In this document: positions 24,958 through 34,978 of the stretch, one piece after another
Layout of the letters: every line of letters begins with the position of its first letter
Numbering within the stretch: the stretch's first letter is position 1
Source of the DNA: Roseiarcus sp963751165
GTDB taxonomy: Bacteria > Pseudomonadota > Alphaproteobacteria > Rhizobiales > Beijerinckiaceae
Assembly: GCA_963751165.1 (NCBI GenBank)
Contig: CAVVTP010000007.1
Location: 1-64,000 of the forward strand
DNA length: 64,000 nt
Reading direction: 5' to 3'
Made by a program: the position numbers and the translations under genes
The notes under the pieces: model-generated
Seen by the model: only the letters and a program-made list of their open reading frames with translations
Database searches by the model: none
Told to the model about the DNA's origin: nothing

Positions 24958-26213
24958 GCCTGCGCCCTTGCCTGAAGGCCCTTGTTGACGGCGCCCCAGG
25001 CTTCCTCGACCTTCGGCCAGAGCAGCCATGTCGCCGCGACGCCGCCTGCCAACAGGACGACCGCCCCGGCCCACGGGGCGATCGACGATGCGTCGACCGG
25101 GAAGCCGAACAGGCTCATCGCCGAGCCCTCGCTCTGCGCCATCGCCAACTCGCGGTTGGCGAGCTCGATCAGCATTACCGCGCCGATGAGGCCGGCCGCG
25201 AGGCCCGGCGTGACGAGCCCGTAAGCAGGCGCGAGGCGCCAGAACCCGCCCGCGCACGTGGCCTCCCAGTGACGCATGAGCCAGCCTGCAACGCCGCCCG
25301 GCGCGAACGATACGACTCCGATGAACAGCAGGCCGAAATAAAGCTGCCAAGCGTTCGTCACGTCGGACAGATTGATCTGCAGGAAGGTGATGATGATCGC
25401 GCCGACGATGGGCCCGGCAAAAACGCCGACGCCCCCGATATAGGTCATCAGCAGCACGAGGCCCAACTCTTGGGCGCCGAGCTGCTGCGCATTCATGATC
25501 TCGAAATTGATCGCCGCGAGGCCCCCCGCGATCCCGGCGAAGAAGGCCGCGAAGCTGAAGGCGAGGAGGCGAATCCGCTGGGCCGAATATCCGACGTATT
25601 GCACTCGCTCGGGATTGTCGCGCACCGCGTTGCACAGGCGCCCGAATGGCGTGCGCGTCAGTGCATACATCGCGGCCACACAGACGAAGCACCAGATCGC
25701 GATGAGATAGTAGACTTCGATCTGCGGCCCGAACTTGAGCCCGAACAGCGGCGCGAGCTTCGCCCGGTTGGTGGTGATTCCCTCCTCTCCGCCGAAGAAC
25801 GAGCGCAGGATGAACGAGCTCGAGGACACGAGCTCGCCAATGCCTAGCGTGATCATCGAGAAGACGAGTCCGGCTCGACGCGTCGAAACGAGGCCGAACA
25901 GGGCGCCGAAGGCGAGCCCCGCGAGACCCCCGACGATCGGCATGACAGCGACCGGCACGCCGAGCTTTCCATGGATAAGGGCGTTCATCGCATGGATGGC
26001 GACGAAGCCGCCAAGACCATAAAAGACCGCATGCCCGAAGGAGAGGAGGCCGGTCTGTCCGAGCAGCATGTTGTAGGACAAGGCGAAGATGATCATGACG
26101 CCCATGAGCGACATCGTCGTCAGCGCGGTACCAGACGACATGATCCTTGGGGCGAGGGCGAATGCCGCCGCGAGGGCGAACCAGGGCCAGAGGAAGCGGG
26201 GGGACCGCTTCAC
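24954..26213 (-). CDS. branched-chain-type ABC permease, LivM-like (system 1)
   Basis: An inner-membrane permease of 419 residues if started at the GTG at 26213, which overlaps the LivH-like stop as GTGA. It has about ten membrane segments and the LivM motifs NMLLGQTGLLSFGHAVFYGLGG and TPFGRLCNAVRDNPERVQYVGY. The usual family length is about 320-360 residues; here a C-terminal extension of roughly 95 residues with two further hydrophobic segments follows the conserved region (after about residue 320). The frame is open further upstream, but the GTG gives the expected N-terminus ahead of the first membrane segment. Confidence 0.9.
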   Translation of the reverse strand: MKRSPRFLWPWFALAAAFALAPRIMSSGTALTTMSLMGVMIIFALSYNMLLGQTGLLSFGHAVFYGLGGFVAIHAMNALIHGKLGVPVAVMPIVGGLAGLAFGALFGLVSTRRAGLVFSMITLGIGELVSSSSFILRSFFGGEEGITTNRAKLAPLFGLKFGPQIEVYYLIAIWCFVCVAAMYALTRTPFGRLCNAVRDNPERVQYVGYSAQRIRLLAFSFAAFFAGIAGGLAAINFEIMNAQQLGAQELGLVLLMTYIGGVGVFAGPIVGAIIITFLQINLSDVTNAWQLYFGLLFIGVVSFAPGGVAGWLMRHWEATCAGGFWRLAPAYGLVTPGLAAGLIGAVMLIELANRELAMAQSEGSAMSLFGFPVDASSIAPWAGAVVLLAGGVAATWLLWPKVEEAWGAVNKGLQARAQA

Positions 26214-27145
26214 GATTCCCGCGTCCCCATGAGGCCGGTTGGCCGGATGATCAGGATGAGGACAAGTAGGAGATATGGAATGATCGGCGCGAGCTGGGCG
26301 ACCGTCACCCGCCAAAGATCGCCGAGATAAGGGGGCGCCGTCGAGCCGAAGATTTCGGCAAGCGAGCCGTTCATCGCCACCGCGAAAGTCTGGACGAGGC
26401 CGATCAGCAGAGAGGCGAAGAAGGCGCCCGCGAGCGAGCCGAGGCCGCCGACCACGATGACCACGAACAGAATCGGCCCGAGCAGCGCCGCCATCGTTGG
26501 CTGCGTCACCAGCGCCGGACCGGCGATCACGCCGGCGAGGCCCGCGAGCGCAGCCCCCCCGCCGAACACGAGAGTGAAGATTCGCGGCACGTCATGGCCG
26601 AGCATCGCCACCATATCCGGATGGGTCAGCGCCGCCTGAATGACGAGTCCGACCCGCGTCCGCTTCAGGACGGCGTACAGCACGGCGAACATCGCCATCG
26701 CCGTGACAAGTATGAACATGCGATAGGCGGGGTAAGTCGTGTCGAACAGCCGGAAGGCGACGAAGTCGAGCGATGGCGGCACCTGGTAATCGACCGGCAG
26801 CTTCCCCCAGATCATCTCCACGATCTGCTCGATGACGAAGGCGAGCCCGAAAGTAAACAGGAGCTCCGACACATGGCCGAGCCGGTGCAGACGCCGAAGG
26901 CCGTACCGCTCGACCGCGGCGCCGATCACGCCGACGGCGATCGGCGCAACGACGAAGCCGGGCCAGAACCCGACGCGCCGCTCGATCTCGAAACCGAAGT
27001 AGGCGCCGAGCATGTAGAAGCTCACGTGGGCGAAATTCAGGACGCCCATCATGCTGAACACGAGGGTCAGCCCGCTCGCGAGCATGAAGAGAAGCATGCC
27101 GTAAAGGACGCCATTCAGCGTCGAGAAGGCGATGATCTCAAGCAT
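26210..27145 (-). CDS. branched-chain-type ABC permease, LivH-like (system 1)
   Basis: This permease of 311 residues has about eight membrane segments. The N-terminal NGVLYGMLLFMLASGLTLVF and GVLNFAHVSFYMLGAYFGF segments are typical of LivH, as is VVIVVGGLGSLAGAFFASLLIG near the C-terminus. It pairs with the LivM-like protein to form the membrane channel. It lies 108 bp after the binding-protein gene and overlaps the next gene by 4 bases. Confidence 0.92.
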   Translation of the reverse strand: MLEIIAFSTLNGVLYGMLLFMLASGLTLVFSMMGVLNFAHVSFYMLGAYFGFEIERRVGFWPGFVVAPIAVGVIGAAVERYGLRRLHRLGHVSELLFTFGLAFVIEQIVEMIWGKLPVDYQVPPSLDFVAFRLFDTTYPAYRMFILVTAMAMFAVLYAVLKRTRVGLVIQAALTHPDMVAMLGHDVPRIFTLVFGGGAALAGLAGVIAGPALVTQPTMAALLGPILFVVIVVGGLGSLAGAFFASLLIGLVQTFAVAMNGSLAEIFGSTAPPYLGDLWRVTVAQLAPIIPYLLLVLILIIRPTGLMGTRES

Positions 27146-27253
27146 CGAACCGAGACCTCGGAGAGGCTGGCGAGATTTGCGGCCAGGACGAACCCCGGCC
27201 GCACAGGGAAAGCTCGGAAGGAGGCGGGACGCCGCCGCACCGGCCGCCGTCCG

Positions 27254-28486
27254 TCAGGGACGCTCCATCTTGCAGGTCGTCGGCAGGACCGTGTCCTCCG
27301 CCTTGACCGATCCAACTAGTTTCCACCCCCAGCCGGTGCCTTCCTCGTCGAATTTCGCGCCAGGATCGAGGACCCCGAAGCTGCTGATGTACATCGGCTG
27401 GAAGAACTGGTGGTCTTCCTTGCGCATGAACCCCTCGCCGCCGTCGAAAACCTCGATCTTCATGCCCTCGAGCTTCTCGGCGACCGCCTTCGCGTCGGTC
27501 GACTTGGCTTCGGTCGCAGCCTTCGCCAGCATTCGCATTTCGTTGACCGCGCGCGGATAGAAGAGCGAAACCCCCTCCTTGGCTCGGAACGTAGCCTCCC
27601 ATTTCTGCGCTTCCGGCGTCGCCGAGTTTGGAACGCCCTCCGTGATCGCGAACACGCGATGCGACAACCCGGTCTGCTTGATCGCCGTCGGTCCGCCGGC
27701 GCCGCCCGCGTAGTAGGTGTACCAGTTGGCTTGCAGGCCGGCGTCGGCCGCCGCCTTCAAGAGGAGCGCGATGTCCTGGCCCCAGTTGCCGGTGATGACG
27801 CTGTCGGCGCCAGACGCCTTGATCTTGGCGATATAGGGGGAAAAGTCCGTGACCTTGAGCAGGGGATGGAATTCATCGCCGACGATTTCGATGTCCGGCC
27901 GCTTTTCCTTCAGCATGGCCTTCGCCGTCTGCTCCACCGAATGACCGAAGGAGTAGTCCTGATTGATCAGATAAACCTTCTTGATATTGGGCTGGCTTTT
28001 CATGAACGTCGTCAGCGCGGCCATCTTGATGTCGGAGTTGGCGTCCCAGCGGAAATGCCAGAACGAGCATTTGTCGTTGGTCAGCACTGGATCGACCGCG
28101 GCGTAATTGAGATAAAGGATCTCCTTGCCTGGATTGCGGTCGTTGTACTTCGAGACCCAGTCCGTCAGCGCCGCGGCGACCGACGAGCCGTTGCCCTGGG
28201 TGATGAAATGGGCGCCGTCGTCGGCCGCCTTCTGCGCCTGGATCAGGCTCTCCTGAGCGTTGGTCTTGTTGTCGAGCGGGACGATCTCGATCTTCTTGCC
28301 GTCCAGGCCGCCAGCGGCATTGAGCTCGTCTGCAAGATATTGGAACGTCTTCAGGCCGATTTCGCCGATCGAGGCGCCGCCGCCGGACAGGGGGTCGATG
28401 TAGCCGATCTTGACGGTATCGTCCGCCCATGCCGGAGCGACAAGAAGGCCTAAGTACAGCGCGACGCCCAACATCCTGACGTTCAT
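27254..28486 (-). CDS. ABC transporter substrate-binding protein, LivK-like (system 1)
   Basis: This periplasmic binding protein of 410 residues (Peripla_BP_6) starts at 28486 behind a GGGAGG site. The signal peptide is residues 1 to about 21 (LGLLVAPAWA), and the mature protein begins DDTVKIGYIDPLSGGGASIG. Conserved VYLINQDYSFGHSVEQTAKAM and DSVITGNWGQDIALLLKAA lie in the two lobes. It delivers an amino acid, amide or related compound to the LivHMGF-type transporter encoded immediately downstream. The relatively long family member and its YTYYAGGAGGP stretch resemble urea/amide-type binding proteins as much as leucine binders; the ligand cannot be settled from sequence. Confidence 0.9.
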   Translation of the reverse strand: MNVRMLGVALYLGLLVAPAWADDTVKIGYIDPLSGGGASIGEIGLKTFQYLADELNAAGGLDGKKIEIVPLDNKTNAQESLIQAQKAADDGAHFITQGNGSSVAAALTDWVSKYNDRNPGKEILYLNYAAVDPVLTNDKCSFWHFRWDANSDIKMAALTTFMKSQPNIKKVYLINQDYSFGHSVEQTAKAMLKEKRPDIEIVGDEFHPLLKVTDFSPYIAKIKASGADSVITGNWGQDIALLLKAAADAGLQANWYTYYAGGAGGPTAIKQTGLSHRVFAITEGVPNSATPEAQKWEATFRAKEGVSLFYPRAVNEMRMLAKAATEAKSTDAKAVAEKLEGMKIEVFDGGEGFMRKEDHQFFQPMYISSFGVLDPGAKFDEEGTGWGWKLVGSVKAEDTVLPTTCKMERP

Positions 28487-28699
28487 GAGTTCCTCCCTTT
28501 CCGGCGCCGACGACCAGGCCGTTGAACGCGACAATGATCGCACAGCATGGAATTGTCCAGACTTGGCGCCAGCCTTTTGTCATGATGCAAAGCCTTGCCG
28601 CGCAAGGGACACAGCAAGAGGGCGTGTCAAAGACCGTTCACGAATTCGGGCGATGCTCGCCCGTATGAACCCCGTCGTGGGAGAGGAAGACGGGGCGCC
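28487..28699. other. 213-bp intergenic region
   Basis: It lies between the hybrid kinase 3' end and the binding-protein start, and must contain the promoter for the system 1 transporter operon. I see no gene, clear hairpin or repeat. Confidence 0.35.
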
Positions 28700-31600
28700 T
28701 CAAGGCTTGTCGAGCAGGTCCCTAACCCGCGTTGCCAGTTGATCGAAGGTGAATGGCTTTGCGATCAGGTGCACGCCTGGATCGAGACGCCCGTGATGGA
28801 CGATCGCGTTGCGCGAGTATCCGGTGGTGAACAGAACCTTGAGAGCCGGCCTCAGGGCGAGCGCCTGTTCGGCGATGACCTTGCCGCTCTTTCCGGGCAA
28901 CACGACGTCGGAAAACAGGAGATCGACGCGCTCGTCGCCGCGGAGAATTTCGAGCGCATGATCTCCCTCGGCCGCCTGGAGGACCCGGTATCCAAGCTCG
29001 GTCAAAATCATGACGCTGTAGGCGCGCACGTCGTCGTTGTCCTCGAGGACGAGGATTGCTTCATCCGATGCGCCTGCAGGCGCCGCCTTTTCGGATTTGA
29101 CCGGCTTGGATTCGCCGTCCCCGTAGAATTGGGGGAAGTAGAGTTTGACGGTCGTTCCCTGTCCCGCCTCGCTGTAGACCGTGACATGGCCGCGCGACTG
29201 CTTGACGAACCCGTACACCATGCTCAGGCCGAGTCCCGTTCCCTGCCCGGGCTCTTTCGTGGTGAAAAAGGGCTCGAAAACCCGGGATTTGACATCAGGG
29301 GCCATGCCGACGCCCGTATCCGAGATCGCTACGACCGCATATTGGCCCGGAACGACCTCGGACACCGGATCGACATAGGTCTCGTCCAGGGCGGCGTTCG
29401 ACGTCTCGATTGTGAGCTTCCCGCCGTCCGGCATGGCGTCCCGCGCATTGACCGCGAGATTGAGGATCGCGCTCTCCAGCTGATTCTGGTCGGCCTCGAT
29501 CGTCCACAGCCGAGGGGCCAGCACGCCCTCCAGTTCGATCTGCTCGCCCAGCGTCCGATGCAGAAGCTCGGTCATGTCTCGGACGAGAACATTGAGGTCG
29601 AGCGGTTTCGGCTCGAGTGACTGTCGCCGGGCGAACGCCAAAAGACGCCCCGTCAATCCCGCCGCGCGCCGGGCGCCCTGAACCGCCATGGCGACGCCGC
29701 GGTCCATTCTCGCTTCGTCGCCCTGCCTCCCGCGCTGGATAATATCGAGACCACCGATGATGAGGGTGAGAAGATTGTTGAAGTCGTGCGCGACTCCGCC
29801 GGTCAGTTGGCCGATCGCTTCCATCTTCTGGGCCTGGCGGAGCGCGTCCTCGACCTTCGACCGTTCGACCACCTCGCGCGCCACTCGCTCTTCCAGTCGC
29901 CCGTTCAGTTCGCGCAGCCTCTCCTCGGAGCGCGCAATGGCATTTCGCGCGTTCACTTCACGCGAAATGTCCTGGAAGTAGCAGACGACGCCATAGTCTC
30001 CTTCGGGCAGGGGAATGCGCGAGATGAGCCACTCGTAATATTCGTTGGGCTCCATACCCGGGCGTTCCAGGGCTTGTTCCGAAACATGGTAGGGGACGCC
30101 GGTTTCGAGCGTGCGGCGGAAATGCCCGACGACCTCATCCGAGGTGGCGTGTGGCCAGAGGGCCCGCATCACCTCGGCGAACTCACGTCCGACGACGTCG
30201 CCGGCAGTCTCGAAGAGTCGAGCGGCGATCGGGTTGATCGCGCGGAACCTCAGGCTGGAGTTCGACCAGATAGACGCCGAGCGGCGCCTGGTTGAGGAGA
30301 AGTCTCGAACTGCTCCGTGCGCCGCTCGAGGGCGGTCCTCGCCGCTCGGCGGATTCGAGCGAGTTTGAGATTGGCGTCGACTCGGGCGACGAGTTCGTTG
30401 GCGGAGAAAGGCTTGACGAGGTAGTCGTCCGCGCCGGCCCCGAGCCCCTCGATCCGCGCCTCCTCGCCGGCCCGCGCCGAAAGCAGGATGACCGGCAGCT
30501 CCCGGGTCTCCTCCTCGTCGCGGATCGCGCGCAATAAGCCAAAGCCGTCGAGACGCGGCATCATCACGTCGGTGATGATGAGGTCCGGCGTCTCGTTCCG
30601 CACCGCCTCCAATGCGGCCGCCCCGTCCGCGACCGCACGCACGTCGCATGAGACGCCAAGCAGACGCGAGACATAGTCGCGCATATCGGCGTTGTCGTCG
30701 GCGACCACGATGCGCCCTCGCTCCGACTGCGGCACGGAGCTGTCGAAGGAAGCTGCGAGCTGCAGATCGGCGGCCGCCGCTGTCTCGCCGGACGTCCAGC
30801 GCGACACTTCGGCGAGATACTCGTGCGCGAGGGACGACGCCGCTCTATGGGGCGCTTCGATGCGGACATGGCCCTCCGGCAGGTGAGCGTGGCCGAGCGG
30901 CAGCGTGATCGAGAACGTGGCTCCGCGCCCGGGCTCGCTCTCGACCGCAACATCGCCTCCGTGCAACTTCACGAGATCGCTGACGAGCGCGAGGCCGATG
31001 CCGGATCCCTCGATGGACCGCCCTTTCTGGCCTTCGATCCGGTGGAACCGCTCGAACAGCCTCGGCAGCTCATCGGCCGGGATTCCGACCCCAGTGTCAG
31101 AAACCCTGACGATTGCGCTCCGCCCGTCGTGCGAAGGGCCGAGCGTGAGGGCGATCTCGCCGTCCAGCGTGAACTTGAACGCGTTCGACAGCAGGTTGAG
31201 CAGGATCTTCTCCCACATCTCGCGGTCGACGTAAGCAGGCTGTGGCAAAGGCTCGAGATCGATACGAAGCCTCAGCCCCGCGCCCTCGATGGCCGAGCGG
31301 AAGTTCGATGCGATGTCGGCGCTGAGCGCGCCGAGATCGACCGGCGCGTAGCTCGCCCGGACCCGACCCGCCTCCATACGGGAGAAGTCGAGCAGGCTGT
31401 TCACCATCCTGAGCAGCCTGAGGCCGTTGCGATGCGCGGCCTCCGCTGCGCCGCGAACCGCTGGCGCAAGCGGCTCGCCGCTGAACAGAAGATCGTGGAG
31501 CGGGCCGAGCATCAGGGTCAGGGGGGTCCTGAACTCGTGGCTGACGTTGGAAAAGAAGACGGTCTTGGCCCGGTCGAGCTCCGCCAGGGCGTCGCTGCGG

Positions 31601-32616
31601 CGCCGCTCCTGCTCGTAAGCGTCGGCATTGGCGATCGCGACTGCGATCTGGCCGACGATCAGTTCGAGAAACCCCTGATATGACTGGTCGTAAAGCCGGC
31701 AAGGATTTAATCCGACGACAAGACGCCATTCCCGACCCTGCCCGTTGTCGGGCAAGGCGAAAATCGCCGCCCGGTTACAGGGTCTGTCCCAACCCCCCGT
31801 CGGCAGCGCCTGACCGAAGCGCAAGGCGACACCGTCGCAGAAGGCGACCTCGCGGCCATCGGGAATCACCAGGGGCCAGGACGCGGCGCCCTTGGATGGG
31901 ACCTCGGACGTGGCGGCGGGATGGATCCGCCCGAATCCGGATGAACCCGCGAGTGACCAGATCTCATCGTCGTGCGGTTTTGTGTAGAGGAGCGAGAAGG
32001 GAATGTCGCGTTGGTCGCCTGCGAGCGCGGCGGCGGTTCGCTGGCAGGCTTCCTGCCAGGAGCGCGCGTCGATCGTACTGGCGGCCAGTTCGCGCAAGAG
32101 ACGCAGTTGTCGCTCGCCGATGACCCGCCTGGTGTCGTCGGTGTTGGCGCATATGATGCCGCCTGGCGCTCCGCTCGCGTCCGGAATCGGGCTGTAGGAA
32201 AAGGTGTAGTACGTCTCCTCTGGATAGCCGTTGCGCTCCATGATGAGGAGCTGCTCTTCGACATAGGTGCCCTCGACGCCGCCGAGCGCGGTCGAGAGCA
32301 AGGGCTCGATGTCGCCCCAGATTTCGCGCCACACCTCCCGGGTCGGCTGGCCGAGCGCCTGCGGGTGCTTGCCTCCGATGATCGAAAGATAGGCGTCGTT
32401 GTAGAGGTAGATCAGCTCTTCTCCCCAGCCGATCCAGATCGGCTGACGGGAGCTCAACATGATCCGGACGGCGATCCGCAGGCTCTCGGGCCATCCCGCC
32501 GCCGCGCCGAGTGGGGTCGCGCTCCAGTCGAAGGCGCGGATCAGCTCACCCATACGGCCCCCGCCGGCCAGGAAGCTCAGGGTATGCGGTCCATGAAGAT
32601 CGGAACCATAATTCAC
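28700..32616 (-). CDS. double hybrid sensor histidine kinase, two single-base frame breaks
   Basis: Two overlapping frames make one protein of about 1305 residues. Order: PAS-like region (about 30-165), GAF-like region (about 180-345), HisKA with phospho-acceptor His360 in FFSNVSHEFRTPL, HATPase (DTGVGIP, GSGIGLAL), receiver with acceptor Asp in DLIITDVMMPRLDG, then a PAS domain (QAPLGVYLVDSSLRFRAINP), a second HisKA of the HDFNNLL class, a second HATPase (DTGVGMAP, GTGLGLSM) and a final receiver (LLFSDVVLPGKSG). One extra base near 30300 and one near 30262 break the frame; removing both gives uninterrupted homology, so sequencing error is likely. Start is a GTG at 32616; an internal Met at residue 22 is an alternative. 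The signal sensed is unknown. Confidence 0.82.
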
Positions 32617-32835
32617 AGCGAATGTCCTTCTCGCCGCTACGATGCTGCTTTTGGGGACTGACGCTTCGATTTGCTCGGGCGCAGAACGGGATCGGCGGAC
32701 GCGGCCGCCGGGTCACGACCATGTCAGCGGCGCGCGGGCTCCGGCGCCGCGCGCCTCGACCGCCGACCGCGTACAATTGAGGCGCATTGGCACGGAAATG
32801 TGGCGGCGCGGGCAGGCCCCATACTTCGCAAGGCG
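32617..32835. other. 219-bp intergenic region
   Basis: This stretch between the kinase start and the thioesterase stop holds the presumed kinase promoter. No ORF with a ribosome site and no hairpin were found. Confidence 0.3.
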
Positions 32836-33336
32836 CTAGTCTTTCCGCTTCATCGCCACGCCCGAGCCAGCCTCGGCCGGGCGCGGCAGGCCGGCCTGAA
32901 CCTTAGCCAGCGCGTCGAGCGCGGCGAGCGTCTCGAATCCCCAAGGTGCAGCGCGGGGGGCACCCTCGCCGAGCGTCACCGACATCAGCAATTGCTCCGA
33001 GGCGGCGAGGCGCTCGCCGCTCGCGTCGGCCATATCGAGCCAGACGCGCATGCGCTTGTCGTCGTGCTCGAGGAGATGGCAGGAGACGGAGAGCGCGTCG
33101 CCCTCCTTGGCCTCCTTGAAGTAGTGCAGCATCATCTGCAGCGTGAACAGGCTGCGGCCCGTCCGCTTGCGCGCCGAGGCGTCCAGGCCGATGCGGTCCA
33201 TGAGCGCGTCGACCGACCGGCTGAACACGATGGCGAAGGCCGCGTCGTTCATGTGGCCGTTGTAATCGACCCATTCGCTGGCGACTCTGGTCGCGTAGAC
33301 ATCGAGCGGCGCATGAGGCTTGGCGTGCGCGATCAC
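32836..33336 (-). CDS. acyl-CoA thioesterase-like protein (hotdog fold)
   Basis: This protein of 166 residues uses a GTG start at 33336 with a strong GGGGAGGAG site. The hotdog-fold core shows ATRVASEWVDYNGHMNDAAFAIVFS, whose D-Y-N-G-H-M-N stretch carries the catalytic Asp of 4-hydroxybenzoyl-CoA thioesterase-like enzymes and is especially like betainyl-CoA thioesterases of carnitine degradation. It hydrolyses an acyl-CoA to the free acid and CoA in the cytoplasm. There are no carnitine genes beside it, so the true substrate is open. A 37-codon upstream extension is open but lacks family similarity. Confidence 0.8.
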   Translation of the reverse strand: MIAHAKPHAPLDVYATRVASEWVDYNGHMNDAAFAIVFSRSVDALMDRIGLDASARKRTGRSLFTLQMMLHYFKEAKEGDALSVSCHLLEHDDKRMRVWLDMADASGERLAASEQLLMSVTLGEGAPRAAPWGFETLAALDALAKVQAGLPRPAEAGSGVAMKRKD

Positions 33337-33483
33337 GGATCTTCTCCTCCCCGAGCTCCCCAGCCGATCTTGTGCCAAAGACCGGCCGGAGACAACGGCC
33401 CGCCTTCCCCCGCAGAAAGCCGCGCGGCGACAGGACGCGGCCGGCAACGCGGCCGCGCCATGGCCGTGACCGGACTCGAGGCC

Positions 33484-34113
33484 CTATTCCTCGTCGTCCG
33501 GACCTTCGCCCCAGTGATGGTGGGGGCCTCGCGGGCCTCGATCGCCATGGTCCCAGCCCATCATGCCACCGTGGCCATGCCCGAGCATCATCATCTCCCG
33601 GCCCAGCATGACGAAGATCCGCTTCTGGGTGTCGTCCAGGCTCGCATAGAGCGGCTTCGCCGTGTCGGCGACCTTTTTCAGCGCGGCGGCGGCTTCGGAC
33701 AGGCGGTCCGCCATGGCCTCGAGACGGTCGACAGGCGAGGCTCGTTGGTCTTCATCCTCTCCCATGTCCGGGGTCATCATGCCCCGTCCCATGTCCGGCC
33801 CCATGTCTGACTCCCCCATGCCATGCATCCTTTCCATCCGGCCCATCATATGCTTCATATGCATCTCGGCGGCCTCGCGCACGGCGGCCTCGAACGGCGC
33901 CCACAGTTTCTCCTGATCGGGATTGAGACCGAGGCCGGCCTTCAGACCCGCCAGTTTTGCGTTGAGCAGCGCTTCGTGGTCGGCGCCCCAGTGCTGCATC
34001 CCGTGCTGCATGGGGGGAGGGTTGTCGGACTGTGCGACGGCGCCGGCGGCGACCGCGACCGCGAAAACTGAAGCCGCGAGCGGCGTCAAGAAAATGCGAA
34101 ACGACGACCTCAT
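33484..34113 (-). CDS. Spy/CpxP-like periplasmic protein (1)
   Basis: This protein of 209 residues starts at 34113 behind AAGGAGGAAA. A Sec signal peptide (about 1-27, ending AGAVAQ) is followed by a helical, Met- and His-rich mature part with LNPDQEKLWAPFEAAVREAAEM and LYASLDDTQKRIFVML, the LTxxQ-like motif of Spy/CpxP periplasmic chaperones. The C-terminus is rich in His, Gly and Met (HGHGGMMGWDHGDRG and a PHHHWG segment), which suggests metal binding. It is a likely paralogue of the next upstream gene, sharing the KKVADTAKPLYASLD core. Confidence 0.82.
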   Translation of the reverse strand: MRSSFRIFLTPLAASVFAVAVAAGAVAQSDNPPPMQHGMQHWGADHEALLNAKLAGLKAGLGLNPDQEKLWAPFEAAVREAAEMHMKHMMGRMERMHGMGESDMGPDMGRGMMTPDMGEDEDQRASPVDRLEAMADRLSEAAAALKKVADTAKPLYASLDDTQKRIFVMLGREMMMLGHGHGGMMGWDHGDRGPRGPHHHWGEGPDDEE

Positions 34114-34226
34114 TGGATTTCCTCCTTGATCCGGTCCGCAATGGAGGGCGCGAACCGCCACCTATATTGCAGATTAACCGCGCGTAAGTTTGGTGACCAG
34201 GGGAGACCGGCGACCCATTAAGAAGC

Positions 34227-34268
34227 AAAAAAGAAGACGCGGCCGAAGGGGATGCGGCCGCGTCTTCC
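34227..34268 (-). terminator. rho-independent terminator for Spy-like gene 2
   Basis: A perfect 13-bp stem (GAAGACGCGGCCG at 34233-34245 with its complement at 34255-34267) and a 9-nt loop, followed on the minus strand by CTTTTTTGC. This is one of the clearest terminators in the window. It separates the two paralogous genes transcriptionally. Confidence 0.85.
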
Positions 34269-34274
34269 GTTTGC

Positions 34275-34326
34275 CGAAGCCTGGGGGGAAGCTTCGGACC
34301 ACTGAAGCCTGGGGAAACGGCTTCAG
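34275..34326. repeat. two tandem hairpins with shared GAAGCCTGGGG core
   Basis: CGAAGC...GCTTCG (34275-34296) and CTGAAGCC...GGCTTCAG (34302-34326) are adjacent inverted repeats with the same loop motif, directly after the stop of Spy-like gene 2 and before its terminator. They may stabilise the mRNA 3' end. Confidence 0.6.
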
Positions 34327-34327
34327 A

Positions 34328-34861
34328 CTATTCGTGCTTTTCGCGTTCGTTCCAGCGGTGGCGCATCATTTCCATCGCGAACCGGGCCCGCTCGGGCATC
34401 AGCATTCGACCCAGCATGGTGAAATCATGCTTCTGCGTCTCGTCGAGGCTGGCGTAGAGCGGCTTGGCGGCGTCGGCGACCTTCTTCATGTTCGCGCCGG
34501 CCTGTGTGAGGTCGCTCGACCATGTGTCCAGGAGATCTATGGGCGACGCCTGCTCGTTCTGCTTGCGCATCTCCATCATCTTCTGCATGTTTTCCATTCG
34601 GTCCTTCGCGCTGTCCCGCACCGCGGTTTCGAATGGCGTCCAGAGCTTCTCCTGGTCGGGTTTCAGTTTGAGCTCGGCCTTCATGCCGGCGAGCTTGGCG
34701 TCGAGCATCATCTGGCGGTCGGCCGCCCAGTGTTGGGAGCCGTTCTGGACGCTTTCCATGCCTTGCTGCGCATTCGGCTCGACGGCTTCCGCCGCCAGGG
34801 CTGGCAGGGAGAGTGCAGAAACCGCAACGATCGCTAAGGGACCTACAAATCGCCGTTTCAT
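34328..34861 (-). CDS. Spy/CpxP-like periplasmic protein (2)
   Basis: This protein of 177 residues starts at 34861 behind AGAAGGAG. A signal peptide (about 1-23, SLPALA) precedes a helical mature region with MKAELKLKPDQEKLWTPFETAVRDSA and LYASLDETQKHDFTMLGRML, again the LTxxQ-like Spy/CpxP motif. It is about 40-50% like its neighbour by eye but lacks the His/Gly/Met-rich tail. Such proteins act as periplasmic chaperones and respond to envelope or metal stress. The gene is divergent from the aldolase gene. Confidence 0.82.
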   Translation of the reverse strand: MKRRFVGPLAIVAVSALSLPALAAEAVEPNAQQGMESVQNGSQHWAADRQMMLDAKLAGMKAELKLKPDQEKLWTPFETAVRDSAKDRMENMQKMMEMRKQNEQASPIDLLDTWSSDLTQAGANMKKVADAAKPLYASLDETQKHDFTMLGRMLMPERARFAMEMMRHRWNEREKHE

Positions 34862-34978
34862 GGGACGGGCTCCTTCTGCAGGTTTCATGTATTTAAGGAT
34901 GCGGGCGGCAAAGATGAATTTCAAATGAACTCGCCGTAATGTTTGCGGCGGGCTGAAAACAGGAAGGCTGGCGAGGAC

